Of a stretch of DNA of 64,000 bases, positions 34,976 through 47,711 are shown one piece after another. Positions within the stretch are counted from its first letter, which is position 1, and the number at the start of each line of letters is the position of its first letter. Position numbers and translations under genes: made by a program. Under the pieces are notes generated by a model. It saw only the letters and a list, made by a program, of their open reading frames with translations. It was not told the origin of the DNA and made no database searches. The DNA is from Thuidium tamariscinum (Eukaryota; Streptophyta; Bryopsida; Hypnales; Thuidiaceae): the NCBI GenBank assembly GCA_947034885.2, contig OX344752.2:1116001-1180000 (forward strand), written 5' to 3'.

Positions 34976-37121
34976 CTATTTTGCAAGAGAAGATACAAGG
35001 TAGTTTATATAGCAAGTCAATAGTTATGTCCTTTCACTAGTGTAGCAAGTGTGAATCTAAGTCTAATTGGTATAGAGTTGATATTAACACAATAACTTTA
35101 CTAATTACATCTAAAGTTTTTATTGAAATATAAATTTTTCCAAAGAGTTGGAATTTTTTCCTTAATAGAATGTTGATGTATCATTAGATGTTAATTCATG
35201 TTTTCCATGAGAGTTCCTTTTTGGATCAGATCCATTATCAAAGATTGCAATGTATTTCTAGCTATCATCTCAAGGAGCTAATGAAGGGCTAATAACTACA
35301 TACTACAAGGCAAGCTTTGTATTAATATAAACATGGCCTCATCATTTGGAATTGTTGATCTACTGCCAAAGATTCTTTTAGATATGTTTCTTAAAGTATA
35401 AATGCATTTAGTAATACTATCAGTCTCTTTCATCTTCAAGATATAGAATATGGCCTTGAGATATATTTTTTCATCATGTCTTGCAATTTGAATAACTATT
35501 TTAACTCTTGCTATACTAAATGAGTTAATGTGTAAGATTGTATACGTAAAACAATATTATTTTCTAGGCAATTACTAATTATTGTCAAAAGAGATGCATT
35601 CTTTATCTTCCCATGTATTTATACTCCCTACTCCCTACATTCAATAATAGTTTTGGTTGATGTTGGTGCCATTGGTTTGGGTTCACTACCACTTACCGTG
35701 GGCCATACTTTTTCAACTTCGAAAATTAAAGTTAATCTATATTTTCATATATTAAAAAAAGAACCATCAAGTTTATTGGCATGAATTACATTAATTTTCT
35801 ATATTATTTTCAATAGTCTTACCTTGAAATTGCATGAATTTCATACTTGTCGATGAAATCTTTAGTAAAAACTTTTGGATGTGCTTTGTTGAAGTCAACT
35901 AATGCTTCAATGTAAGCTGCATGTGTGTTACGCACTAGTTGTGTATGCATTTTGTGTAAATTGCAAAGGTTGATTGTTTTGAATTGAAAGATATAAAAGT
36001 GGGTTTACGGGAGCTTGAAAGAATGCATTTGTAAAGCCTACATTTGTAAATCAAAGTGCAATCTCAATTTCAACTATTTTAGGATACTAAATTAATAAAT
36101 CATAAACATCTTCACTTAAGCATTTTTTTGCTTGATGAAGACACATAGTGCTCTAAAATCATGTGAGAGAAGTATGTTGTATTTCATGTTTTATAATCAA
36201 ATAAATTAGTCATTACAATCTTAAGACTTGTCCAAAAGTCAATCTTTAATGGTTGCAATTTTTTATGTATAAAGTCACAACTAATAAGTTAGTATCTAAC
36301 TAGTGTACTAACTATACATTGTATCATGTGTCTAATAATCTTTAACAATTTCTTTTTTTTAGGTGAGCTACCCAGGACTGACTCATGCCAACTGAAGTTG
36401 TGACTTATCATGTTGAATTGTTGCTCAAAAATTGCACCAAATGCATCTTGCTTTTGTGTCTTAGAAGACAAAGAGATACAAAAACATTTGAAAGAACCTT
36501 CTCTACCATACAATATAAACAAGTAAAGTTTCACAATGCACCAAATATCTCACAATAACAATAATGTGCACAAAATGATGTGTAAATGAATTATGAAGTT
36601 GGAGTGTTGGCTACAAACAAAATCAAATAAAGAATTTCTAGTTCAAGCTTTGACACTTTCATTATGAAAAAACCCATTATCTTTTGAGAGTTTGTTTTCA
36701 TTCACATGAAGAAGACTACATGTCTATACACTTTAATTGTGTACTCAATTTTGTTTGTCATTGCATGTATGATGTTGTCTACTCTAAATATACAAATTAT
36801 TGTATATCCTATCAAATTCATTCTAAAGGTTATTTAGATTTTATAATATATTCAAATCTTAATATAAATGTAATGGCTCCTTCAACTTAGTGACAATGAA
36901 ATTTCAAAACATGGTTGATGGATGACTTCCAATATAATTGTAGAAATTTAAAAAATCATCCATTTGTTTGTAATTTGGATCATTTTTGGCAAATAATCAT
37001 AAAGATAAGTTTCATCTATATAAGGTTAATCTTTAAAGGACCAAATGTTCAAATTTTGAATGATAGATGAATGCAAATATATCCTATATTTACAAAAATG
37101 GATTTCTTGATTCATCAACTT
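34976..37121. other. AT-rich intergenic DNA, no gene seen
   Basis: No protein family, RNA gene or bounded element was recognised. Open frames at 36289-36534 (-) and 36684-36890 (+) have no recognisable content. Confidence 0.5.
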
Positions 37122-37274
37122 CACTACAAGAAAATGGGGGTATAAATGACTTGTTCATAATGACTGCACTGACAACAATGACTGCAAAATGACTACAAAA
37201 TGACTATTTTGTAGTCATTATTGTTAGTGTAGTCATTGTGAACAAGTCATTTATACCCCCATTTTCTTGTAGTG
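37122..37274. mobile_element. Near-palindromic CACTA-type MITE
   Basis: The left end CACTACAAGAAAATGGGGG starts at 37122 and its inverse ends at 37274. The two halves pair almost perfectly over about 65 bases each (ATAAATGACTTGTTCA against TGAACAAGTCATTTAT), leaving a short centre. The 3-bp flanks are CTT and TTT. It has no coding capacity. The near identity of its arms suggests a recent origin compared with other repeats here. Confidence 0.8.
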
Positions 37275-38337
37275 TTTTTTGAAAAATTCTTGCATTAGTT
37301 ATATAAAAATTGTATTGTATAGATTCTTAAGACTTTGCTTTGCAAATATTCAATTCTTTAAGAGGTATTGGTAGGTCTATCTCCAAAAAATAATCCTTCC
37401 AAAATAAATTGAATAAAAAATTAGATTAAATATTCAAAAATTACTATAATTAGGACTTGTTATTTTCAACTTCAAGAAAAAAATCAATTTTAGAAGAAAT
37501 TTTCAATTTTTAGCTTCAATTTTTCTTAAGAATATTAGATTGTATAGTACTTGATCTTTATATATATTGATGTGTGATTTATATATATTCTTTATTATTG
37601 TATGGAAATTACAAATAATTATCTTTCTAAGTTGAATTTTTATGTAATGCATCAATATAAATAAGGGGTGCTATTATGTGAGTGTAGGATCAAAAGCCTA
37701 TGACCCAAAAAGAATATACACCTATAATATAGGTGTCTATTAAAAGAACCTTCAATGCATGTATGATTATATTGTAACTATGTTATAGATACTTATATTA
37801 TAAGTATTTATACTATAAACACCTTCAATGGTTGTAGGATATCTACTTATATATCTAGTTAGGGGCCACATACTTACTCACATACTAGCATTGTTGATTA
37901 CAAACTAGTATGCCCTATATTGTTGCCAAAGAAAAAACTCCAAAACTCCATAATTTTCACACTATAGGTCCAAATGGTACAAAACAAAGCCCATGTACCC
38001 TTCCTTGCTAAGAGCTTTTCAATAATACTATAAGTGCAATTGTAGGATGCATGTTTCTAGAGATTTCAATGTAATAAGCAAAACAAAACAACTTAATTTA
38101 AGGTGTTGACTGGAATGCCTTGTGTTGTTGCCATAGTCAAGATGAAAGTAGCAATAGTTTTCAAATTTATTAATTCGTAAAACTTCAAAAACCAATAATT
38201 TTTCCATCGTATAAATAAATGCCAGTATGCCATGAAACAAAGTCCATGGGCCTTTTCTCATAGAGAGCTTTCTAAAGGTACTAGAAACTCAACCAAGGCA
38301 TGTACAATTTAGGAGATCTCACTATAACAAACAAACA
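37275..38337. other. AT-rich intergenic DNA, no gene seen
   Basis: Repeated phrases about GTCCATGGGCC and GAGATTTC recur here and up to 39560 as worn direct repeats, but no unit could be bounded. No gene was recognised. Confidence 0.45.
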
Positions 38338-38630
38338 CACAATTATAAAATGAAAATTTTGAAGTTGTAAAGGGTTGCAAGTTCTTGGATATGAAAACTT
38401 TGGAAACTCTACAACTTAAGCAATATGATGTAGCCATGAGACTACCACGTCAAATAATAATATTTAATTAGTTTATAAAAATAATTTTTTAAATTAAACA
38501 TTTTTTAATAATTTAAAAAAAATCATAATTTTCATTATTTTTTCAAATTTTTTTGAGCAACAATGGATAGTTTATAGTATGACAAACAAGCCTAAAACAA
38601 CCTTCCAATGCCCTTGAAAAACATCTAATG
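38338..38630. mobile_element. CATTAG-family MITE (family B), copy 7, worn
   Basis: The right end (ACATCTAATG, ending 38630) and the inner stretches (GTTGCAAGTTCTTGGATATG, GAGACTACCACGTCA, CCTAAAACAACCTTCC) place it in the family. The left terminus is AT-rich and approximate. Confidence 0.6.
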
Positions 38631-39134
38631 CTAATTTAAGGTATGGACTAGTGTACCTTATGTTGTTGCCACAACCAAAAAATAAGTACTTATCTAAATT
38701 TCTAAATTCATAAAACTTTGAAGTTCAATATCTTTGACAACATTGGTTTCCAACATCACTAAACAAAGGCCATGTATTCCCCCTTGTTGAGGATTTTCGA
38801 ACAATACTAAGAATGTGATCAAGGGGCATACAATTTAAGAGATCTCATCATAATAAACGAAACAAAACAAATAAGTAATCAAACAACCTAACTTAAGATA
38901 TGGATATTGGTGCCTTCTACCGTTGTAGCATTCAACAAATATAAACATTTTTTTAATTTATAAGAATTTCAAATTTCAATATTTTTTTGGCTTTTGGTTG
39001 AAATACCACAAAATAAAGAGTCCATGAATCTTTTCTATAGTGAGCTTTTTAATGATACTGAGAATGTAACTATATGAAGTATAGTCTAAGAGATCTCTAA
39101 TTTAGGTTAAGTCAAGATTCACATAAGTGATTTT

Positions 39135-39277
39135 TTGGCCATATTGGGAGACTACAAGTTCTTAGACTATGGAAATTCGCTAAAATTTGTTCTACAAGTG
39201 ATTTGGTGTGGCAGAGAGACTGCCACATCAGATAATAATATTTTATTATTTTTTTCCAAAAAATTCAAAATTAAATT

Positions 39278-39308
<31 letters not shown>

Positions 39309-39415
39309 TATATATATATATTTATTTATTTATTTATTTTTGACGAGCAGTGATTGGTTCACAGATTAAGGAATGGGATTTAAACAATCTCTTAGTACCT
39401 TGAGAAAACCTCTTA
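39135..39415. mobile_element. CATTAG-family MITE (family B), copy 8, heavily worn
   Basis: Inner marks remain (GGGAGACTACAAGTTCTTAG and GGCAGAGAGACTGCCACATC, then a GATTGGTTCACAG stretch), but neither terminus is well kept. It is interrupted by the TTTA microsatellite at 39277-39340. The boundaries are estimates. Confidence 0.45.
39277..39340. repeat. (TTTA)n microsatellite with a TA core
   Basis: Tandem TTTA units run on both sides of a short TATATATA tract. The open frame across it (39135-39353) follows from the repeat and is not a gene. Confidence 0.9.
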
Positions 39416-39851
39416 TGAAATAACTCAAAAATCCATGTCTCTCATATTTTGGGCCCAAATGCCATGAAACAAAGTTCATGCACCCTTCTTCACAAAGGGT
39501 TTTTTGATGGTTCTAATAATGTGACCAAGGGATGTACAATTCAAGATTTCATTGTAATAGATAAAACAAATAAAATGAAAGAATATCCTAATTAAACCTT
39601 CAAAGACTGATATCGTGGCCATTTTTTGGCAAGTGAATGATAAAGAAATTTTCTATATCGGTTTGTGCATTTATTCATCTTTAGAATTTTGTGCAAAACA
39701 AGGGACTTAGTGTACATTGTACAACAATTTGACTTTGAATGAGCACATTTTGTTCTCTTGAAGTAGATGACATTATACAATGACCAAAAGGATGATTCCC
39801 CATTTTCTGTGGTCACTAGCCTAGCATTCCAGAATGAACCCAAAAAGGTGG

Positions 39852-40210
39852 CATTAGAAGATAAATGAGGCTTCAAAAGGGATGTGAGTTATTTACGTGT
39901 TCTCAAAGTTGGGAGCTCCATTGAACTGAGAATATGCCAGTACACATAAGCAGTGGAGGTGGCCGGGACTATGCTTTGTCACAAATTTCTTTTTAAAATT
40001 ATATTTTAATTTTCTCTTAAAACAAAAAAACACTCGACATCTGCAAGTAAGTTGCTTGCCTTTCAAGGTGCACCACTTGGCCTTCCAAGGTGGTTGCCTG
40101 GCCTTTCAAAGCTAATTAAATTTTTTTTCAATAAATATTTCAATATTATATTTCCAACACAGGAAACAAGGCCAAAACGGCCCATTGGAGGCTTCATTTT
40201 ACTTCTAATG
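39852..40210. mobile_element. CATTAG-family MITE (family B), copy 9
   Basis: The ends are CATTAGAAGATAAATGAGGC at 39852 and the inverse of CATTAGAAGTAAAATGAAGC at 40210. The middle contains GGTGGCCGGGACTATG and CCAAAACGGCCCATTGGAGG. At 359 bp it is the longest copy. It lies about 630 bp upstream of the eIF3a start codon. Confidence 0.75.
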
Positions 40211-40405
40211 GTTGGTCTCCATGGAAATGAGAGATTTCATCACCGTGTACATCGTAAGCAAAAGATGAATAAAAATCACTTGTTGAAGGTCAACTTATTG
40301 TCCTTCTCACTCAAGTAGAAAAAGATGCTTTATCATTCATTGAACTTTAAAAGTCTTCGATGTCTAAGTTAAAGGTATGAGGATTTTAAAATGTAGACTA
40401 ACTTA

Positions 40406-40555
40406 AAACTTGTTTGCACCAAAAAAACTTTGAGTTGAAGCCCCCAAATAATGTGTTTTGATTGGAACCCTTGGTTGGAACCATAGCTATCTTCCAATCA
40501 AAACACTCCATTTCTTTGTGCTCCAACCCAAGTTCTTTTCGGTGTAAACAGGCCC
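40406..40555. mobile_element. Tourist-like (PIF/Harbinger) MITE, 150 bp
   Basis: The left end AAACTTGTTTGCACCAAAAA and right end (inverse of GGGCCTGTTTACACCGAAAA) pair, and the pairing continues inward through GTGTTTTGATTGGAA. TTA lies directly outside both ends (40403-40405 and 40556-40558). A TTA duplication with GGGCCTGTTT-type termini is the signature of Tourist/PIF-Harbinger MITEs. It sits about 280 bp upstream of the eIF3a ATG, in the likely promoter. Confidence 0.85.
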
Positions 40556-40677
40556 TTAACCCTTAGTCCTCGAAGAAAAATGAAAACAGTTAATTATACG
40601 TAGTACTCATCTCATCGGTTTTTACTGGGACCCTCCGATCAGGACCGATCCAAGGGCACACCAGTCACGACAAACCA

Positions 40678-40686
40678 TTAGGGTTT
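40678..40686 (+). promoter_or_regulatory. Telo-box in the eIF3a promoter
   Basis: TTAGGGTTT is followed directly by a pyrimidine run (CTTCCTCCGCTTCT). Telo-boxes beside the transcription start are common in plant genes for ribosomal proteins and translation factors, which fits the downstream gene. The location near the transcription start is inferred from the 151-bp distance to the ATG. Confidence 0.6.
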
Positions 40687-40836
40687 CTTCCTCCGCTTCT
40701 GTTACTGGAGCTTTGCTTGCGGTCTTGTGCCCCGTCGGGGTTCCTTCAACACCCTTTCTCCCTTTCTCCTCTCCCGTCTGGAAGCTCTGCGTCAATTTCA
40801 TCGCCAGGGCCTGGCAGGAGACGCCATTTCGTCACC

Positions 40837-43800
40837 ATGGCGACCTTCGCCAAGCCCGAAAATGCGCTCAAACGAGCTGAAGGTACAGTCACCTCACTCT
40901 CTCTTGCACTCTCTTGTTACGGATTAAGGTTCTCGCAGTCGAGTAGCTGCTGCTGTAACTTGCGCTCAATTCGTGGCTTCCCGTCACTTCCGCGGTTCGA
41001 ATCACCGCGGAAGTGGTGTCTGTGGCCTCTACGGTGTTTGAGCAAACGAGTTAGGGTTCGAAAGCTGGGTTTCAAGAGTGTTCATGGTCGCGAATTCGCA
41101 CAGGCAGTTGAATGTAAAGATTTCGTCTTCTGTTCCGCGGTGGTGATCGATTCATCTGTCTATGAAACAGCCTATAATTTTGAAACCCTAAAATATCAGA
41201 GTGCCTACGAATTTGTGAAGTTACGAGAAGTAGTGGGCTTAGTGGAATATAATCCGATTTCAGGGTCAGTTTCAGGAGGGAATTTTCGTTAGACAACGCT
41301 GCCTTTGCAGCTCCAGCGGAGAATCTCTGTGCCGAGGTCATTCTGACCTAATTGACAACGGCCCCGGGTTCCTTGATTGTTGGGAAAAATCTCGATGCCC
41401 ATTAGATTGACGGATTGCACTTAGATGGAGCCAAGATGCGTTTTGATACGATGCAGTCACTGGACACCAGTACACCGATTCTTCTATTTAGATCACTCTA
41501 CTTTGTGTGATACACTTTTCTAAAGGTTACGTGATCATTCAGTCACCGTGATTGTCGTACCTATTGATGGACGAGATCGGAACTTCACTTAATTGACAAG
41601 CTTTGCATTTTTGATGTGGCCACTTGTTGACTGGGCATTCGTTGGTGGAGTGATGGAGTGGGTATTCACTCCAGAGCTTCTTGATGGTGGTCCCAAGGTA
41701 CACAGAAGAATAGTTCATGTAGTCTGTGGGATGCTGTTTCGCAACCATAGATTATAGTTCAATAGACCAACTGGTGAAGCTGCGGATACATTCGTCCTTA
41801 TTGAGAGATGAGGGAGTCGAATGGTGAACTTGATGTGGAGTGCCTGACTGTTGGATTGTTGGCAATGTGTCAGAGTTGATGAATGTGGGTCAGAAGCAGG
41901 CTGCTTTGCAAGCGCTTCACGACCTGATCACGTCGAAGAGGTACCGAGCATGGCAGAAGACGCTCGAGAAGATCATGTTCAAGTATGTGGAACTCTGCGT
42001 GGACATGAAGAAGGGCCGGTTTGCAAAAGATGGACTTATTCAGTACCGTATCGTGTGTCAGCAAGTGAATGTGAGTTCTTTGGAGGAAGTGATCAAGTAC
42101 TTCCTCCAGCTGTCCAGCGAGCGTGCGGAGTCTGCGCAAGCTCAAGCCGCGGCTGCCGAAGTGACTCTGGATGTGGAGGACTTGGAGGCGGAGAAAAGGC
42201 CTGAGGACCTGATGTTGAGTTACGTGAGTGGCGAGAAGGGCAAGGAACGTTCTGACCGCGAAACTGTGACCCCCTGGTTCAAATTTCTGTGGGAGACTTA
42301 CCGAACGGTGTTGGAAATTTTGCGGAACAACTCGAAGTTGGAGTCTTTGTATGCTGTAAGTACAGCTCCCGGGACTGGGGATTACTTCTGGTTCTAGTTT
42401 TCCGTTGTGGGTATTCAGCGTTGTGAAGTGTTGGAACAAAGCCGAATGTTACTGTGAGAGTTGGACCTGCCAGCCAATCTTAAGAACGAGATGCTAGGAG
42501 GCATTGTCAAGTGTATCTCCTTTGAGTCCTTGAAGTTCTAATGTAATATTTCGGCGTCTTTTTACATTCCATAGAGTAGGTTGGGACATATTCGAGTTCT
42601 TTTGCACCAAACCATGGTGTAACCCTTCGTTGTCTCTGGACTGCCACTCTGTCGTAGGCGACTCCTTGACTAGGACGTCGCTCGCCAAGCTCGCCAGTTC
42701 TACAGGGAGTTCGCCTCTTCTAGCATGGCTGGTTGTTGTTTTTGCTACCTTGGTCCTATGGTGTCCCGGCTAGCTTTGAGTCGGTAGCCTTTGAGCTACT
42801 TTCAGTTGACTCAAGAACCAACATTCAGGAGATTGATTTGGGCCGGTGCTCTGTCTATATATTTTCCCTCTGGAAGGAGTGTCCATATTGTCCAGCATGG
42901 GTTTCCTGGGCGTCTGCTTCTCTTTTTCATTGGTCCAGTCGTCTTCCTTCTCGAGGAACCATGTATGAGTCTTATTTTACTGTCGGGTGTTTTCTGGCGG
43001 GATTCTGACCTCCGTTTGTAATGCTCGCAGATGACAGCTCACCGGGCGTTTCAGTTTTGTCTTCAATACAAGCGTACCACTGAGTTTCGACGTTTGTGTG
43101 AAATTCTTCGTAACCACCTTACGAATCTGAACAAGTACCGGGATCAGCGTGATCGACCTGATCTGACTCAGCCCGAGAGTCTGCAGTTGTACCTTGAGAC
43201 TCGGTTTGAGCAGCTGAAGATTGCCACCGAGCTCGAGCTATGGCAGGTGCGGTTTGTACTTTTGCCTGCACGGGCCGTGATATTGCATGGTTATGCGTTT
43301 TCAGTGTTTCGGAAGTCCTCTCTACTATGATGGTGTGCCAATTGAATCCGTAGCGATCTATTTCTGAGTTGCCCAGAGTACCAGGACTTCGTGATGCCAG
43401 CCATTATTTTGGTAGATTTTTTTCGTGGAGACTCGGTTTCTAGAAGTCCCTGTTGTTTTCGTGTAGCAGTAATTCGATTGCGTAGTTGAAGTGTTGTTGA
43501 GAACTTCGCGGGCTGCTATTGACCTTTCGTGTATTTTCCAGGAAGCCTTCCGCTCTGTCGAGGATATTCATGGACTGATGTCCATGGTGAAAAGAACCCC
43601 CAAACCGCAGATGATGGCGATCTACTATGCGAAGTTGACTCAAATCTACTGGGTGTCTGACAGTCACCTGTACCATGCGTACGCGTGGTACAAGCTGTAC
43701 AATCTGCAGAAGAGTTACAACAAGAATCTTACCGCCAAGGACATGCAGCTGATGGCCTCGTCTGTTGTGTTGGCGACTCTTGCTGTCCCCCCGTATGACC

Positions 43801-46800
43801 GCAAGCATGGTGCCCACCATTTCGAGTTGGAGATGGAGAAGGACCGCAACATTCGGATGGCAAACATTTTGGGTTTCAATTTAGATGCGAAGAAGGATTC
43901 TCGTGAAGTGGTGAGTGACTGTATTGTTTGGGTTCAGTACTTTTTTTTATCGTGAAACGGGCTATCGAATATAGTTATGCACCCGTTTTCTTCGGTGTTT
44001 GACTCTTCCTGCTATCCGAGTTCTTTGATTTCCTTCTACGGATCGTTTTCTCTGCAATGAGTGAGTAAGGGCTTTACCCTGTAGAGATATCAGTTTGTGA
44101 GTCTTTATGTTCTTATTCTGAAAGTTGTGTTGCTTTGCCATTTTGCAGCTGTCTCGGGGAGCTCTTCTTTCTGAACTTGTAAGTCCCTAATTTGTCGTTC
44201 CTCTTCGTATTATACGTCGAGCCTCTTTTGAAATTGGGAGGATACTGGAGGTTTCGTTACGGTTTATTCTTCTCTCATGTGGTCGTAGATTGTCAATGGT
44301 GGAGATGTTTTGGGTTCGGCAGACATTTTGGGATGCTGAGTAGTGGTGTTTTCTTCATTGTGCATCCTCTTCAATGTGCGGTATTTGTGCTGGAACTATT
44401 CGTTTCCGTCTTGGTTGTGTTCTTCGTGCTTCTCATGCTTGTTTTTCTATGCCTGTGTTTCCTTTTCAGGTTTCCAAAGGTGTGATGACGTATGTTTCCG
44501 CCGAGGTGAAGGATTTGTATGCTCTGTTGGAGAACGAGTTTCATCCTCTGGACCTGGCCGCGAAAGCTCAACCCGTACTTTCGAAACTGCCGAGTCTGAG
44601 TGATAAGTTGTCTTCAGCCTCCCCTGTTCCGGAGGTGCGTCTCGAGCAGTACGTCCCAGCTCTGGAAAGGCTCACCACTCTCCGAGTTCTTCAGCAGGTC
44701 CATTTTCGTTGAACCTCTTGTCATTTTGATCGCAGTGTTCTTTCCGGCCGGTTCGTGTTTTTTTTCTTCTAGAAGGTTTTATTTGCCTTCTTCGTAACGG
44801 TCATCACTAGCTCCTGGAGTTGGTTCCTAGTTGGTAGAATGATGTCTCGTTGCTCTGTAACAAGGTAAGAATGCCCTGCGTTGAAGATCATTGTTACTAT
44901 TTCTTACTCCCGATTCGTGCAATGCAGGCATCCCAAGTGTACTCCACCATGAAAATCTCGGAACTGACTCGAATGGTCAGCTTTTTCGATTTCTCGACTG
45001 TGGAGAAGTTGATTGTGGAGGCCGTGAAGTACAATTATGTGCAAATGAAGGTGGATCATTTGCGAGAAGTTGTGAGCTTCGGCAGTCAGGTCAATTCTTC
45101 GGCCCGCTTTTTGTTTTTCGAAATCTCCTATTCCGTGTGAGTTGGCGAGTATGCAAATTGACTTCTATTGTTTTTGTTTGTCGAGTCTCCTGACTCTTGT
45201 TGCCTTGGATTTTCTAGGATTTGGAATCTGAGAAAGTGAAGAACCACCTTACTATTCTCGCTAAGAGGTTGAAGAAGGCTTGTTTGATGATCCACCCACC
45301 TAGCTTGGAGAGGCCATCGAAGCAGATTTTACCTTTCGGCGAGCTGCAAGCGGTGGTGGAGAAGGAGCATAAGAAGCTTCTTGCGCGCAAGGTTTTGATC
45401 GAGCGTCGTAAAGAAGAACAGGAGCGACAGATGCTTGAAATGGTTCGTTTTCTGACTCTGATAAGTCGCAGCTTGCAAGCCTTTTGCGAAGTTGATTGTT
45501 TTTTGGAAGTTATCTTTATTTAGCAGTTACTATGTGATCTGGGCAGTTCGGGATCTTATTCGAGTGAATGTTTTATCCTTCGGTTCTTGGGAACTCAAGT
45601 GTAGAAGAATGACGTTTTTTCTGAACTTGTTTTTCTCCCCCTGCTTCCCAATAGGAGAGAGAGGAAGAGTCTAAGCGTCTGAAGCAGCAACGTCTGACCG
45701 AAGAAGCTGAGGCTAAGAGGCTTGCGAACGAGTCCGCTCGGCGAGAGGAAGCGAGGATTCGCAAAGAGATCGAAGAGAAGGAACTGGAGGAAGCCCGGGC
45801 GTTGCTCGCTGAGGCCGAGAAACGGAAGGGCAAGAAGGGCAAGAAAGGAGTCGCTGCGGACGGAGTAAGCGACTGTTTCTCTCGTTTTGTGCTCGTTATT
45901 GCTGTGTTGTCGTCACCTTCGTGCTCTCTGCTTGTTCTCGTTTTCTTTTTCGGATTCCTGGGTGATTCTGATGTGAAGCTTCTATGTCAAATGTTTGAAC
46001 AAGTGTTGACCGGAGTGAGTGGATGGCTGAAATTGCAGGACGTTACGAAACTGACGAAGCAGATTCTTATGGAAGAAGCCTTGAGTGAGCAAATGAAAGA
46101 GCGGCAGGAGATGGAGCGCAAGCTTTTGAAGCTCTCGAAGACTATGGACCATATTGAACGTGCGAAGCGGGAGGAGGAGAGACCCTTGATCGAAGAGGCT
46201 TACCACAAGCGTCTCCGTGATGACGAGAGCTTTTATCAACAGCAGCAGGAGGTGAGTTCGCAGCAGGCGCTTCGTCGGACGAATACTTGTGTTCGTTTCT
46301 CGTGATTTTTTTACATTAATACTACGTTTGTTTTTTGGGTTCTTGCAGCAAGCCATTGAGCAGAGCAGGAAGCAGCACGAGACCGACGTGGTTGAGAAGA
46401 ACCGTCTAATTCGAATGGCCGCAGACAAGGTGTGTTTCGGTGATCTTGCTTTGTATGCCGGCTTCTCTGTTGTGCCTGTCTTGTCGTTGAATCTGACATT
46501 GGTGCCCGTCCGTTTTCTTGGAAATTCAGGAGGTTTTCCAAGTTCAAGTCGTGAGTCGCCGAAAAGGTGAGTTCGAGAGGTTGAAGCGTTTGCGGGAGGA
46601 AAGGCTTGCTGAGGAGCGGGCTATGAGATCCCAGGAACGTGAAATCCGGCGCAAGAAGGAGTACTTCCGACGCCTGGAGGAGCAGCGTCTTCTGAAGATT
46701 CAGGAAGAAGAGGAGTCTCGGAAGCGGGAAGGTGTGCATTTCATTTCTGCTTTTGTGGATACTTGCCACTTTCCGTGAGGCTTAAGAAGTGTAGTTAGTC

Positions 46801-47711
46801 CTATTTTGTGCAATGTGGTGTTCGTCGACTATGTTCAAGTATGTGCGCGTTCGAATGGGGAGAGTCCGAGAAGTGGTTGGAGTTTTCTTGTGTAGAAAGC
46901 TGTGGTTCTCGTGGGAAATGTGATGTGTGTCGAGAGCACTAGTGGTTTGTTGGTGCATTCCAATCCATCGGTTCTTGCGAGTGGTTTTTGGAATAATGAC
47001 ATTCTTGGAATTTGAAGACGTTGTTTTTTGTAACTCTTCAGTTCTTGGGAATTCCAAAGGGGATCACATGGGAATTTTTTCATTTCTGTTTGGGTTCGAG
47101 GCACTGTTGTTAACCAGTTTGTTTTTTCAGAGGAAGAGCGGAAACGCAAGGAAGAAGCCGAGCGTCGTGCGAAATTGGAGGAAATGGCTGCCAAGCAACG
47201 TCAGGCCGAGATTGCAGCCGAGGAGAGAGAGAAGCGCGAGAGGGAGGAGGCTTTGCGTGCGAGGCTTGATGACAAGCCTGGGAAGTTCATCCCGCCTTCG
47301 CTTCGCAAGAAGCTGGAGAGTGGTGAGGATCTGCGGCGTGACGACCGTGACCGCCGAGAGGTTCGTCCCCATCTGGAGGATCGTCGTCCTCTTTTTGGCC
47401 GGGGCGGCTTCGCTCCGTCCCGTGAAACGGATCGGCAGGTGGAAGGCGAGGGTGACGCTCCTCCTCCTCCTTCGAACCGCTATCAGCCGCCTCGTCCTCG
47501 GCAGGGCGACCCGGATGGTCCTCCCCCGGGAGCCTATCAGCCTCCCGTCCGGCGTGCTGCTTATGAAGCTCCGGGTGCGCGGGGAGATGCGTACGAGTCT
47601 CCTCGGCCTGGAGCTTATGCTCCCCCTCGGTATGGCGGCGGGCGTCCCGTGGGTCAGCGTCCTGTTGTTGGGAGTGGTCGACCTGCAGAAGAGCGTCCAG
47701 ATCGTTGGTAA
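40837..47711 (+). CDS. EIF3A: Eukaryotic translation initiation factor 3 subunit A (eIF3a)
   Basis: eIF3a is the scaffold of eIF3, which binds the 40S subunit and recruits mRNA and initiator tRNA. Thirteen exons with GT-AG introns (40837-40882, 41874-42355, 43031-43246, 43542-43910, 44149-44178, 44470-44697, 44928-45089, 45218-45442, 45655-45864, 46039-46251, 46349-46429, 46530-46731, 47131-47711) give 1014 residues, close to Arabidopsis eIF3a (987). Plant-conserved blocks include [55 protein letters not shown] and [15 protein letters not shown] domain lies at about 400-510, a long Arg/Glu/Lys coiled coil at about 550-870, and a Pro/Arg/Tyr/Gly-rich tail to the end. The ATG has a strong context (CACCATGG). 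Intron 1 is 991 bp, as often seen in highly expressed plant genes. The gene is complete. Confidence 0.96.
44149..44178 (+). other. EIF3A: 30-nt microexon (exon 5) of eIF3a
   Basis: The ten codons [10 protein letters not shown] lie between TTTTGCAG and a GTAAGT donor, in phase with both neighbours. They match a conserved plant eIF3a block (close to LSRSALLSEL in Arabidopsis) and are needed for continuity into [16 protein letters not shown]. Gene finders commonly miss exons this short. Confidence 0.9.

Noticed and set aside
39135-39353. Open frame of 72 codons
   Set aside because: Its second half is the translation of a TTTA microsatellite inside a worn MITE.
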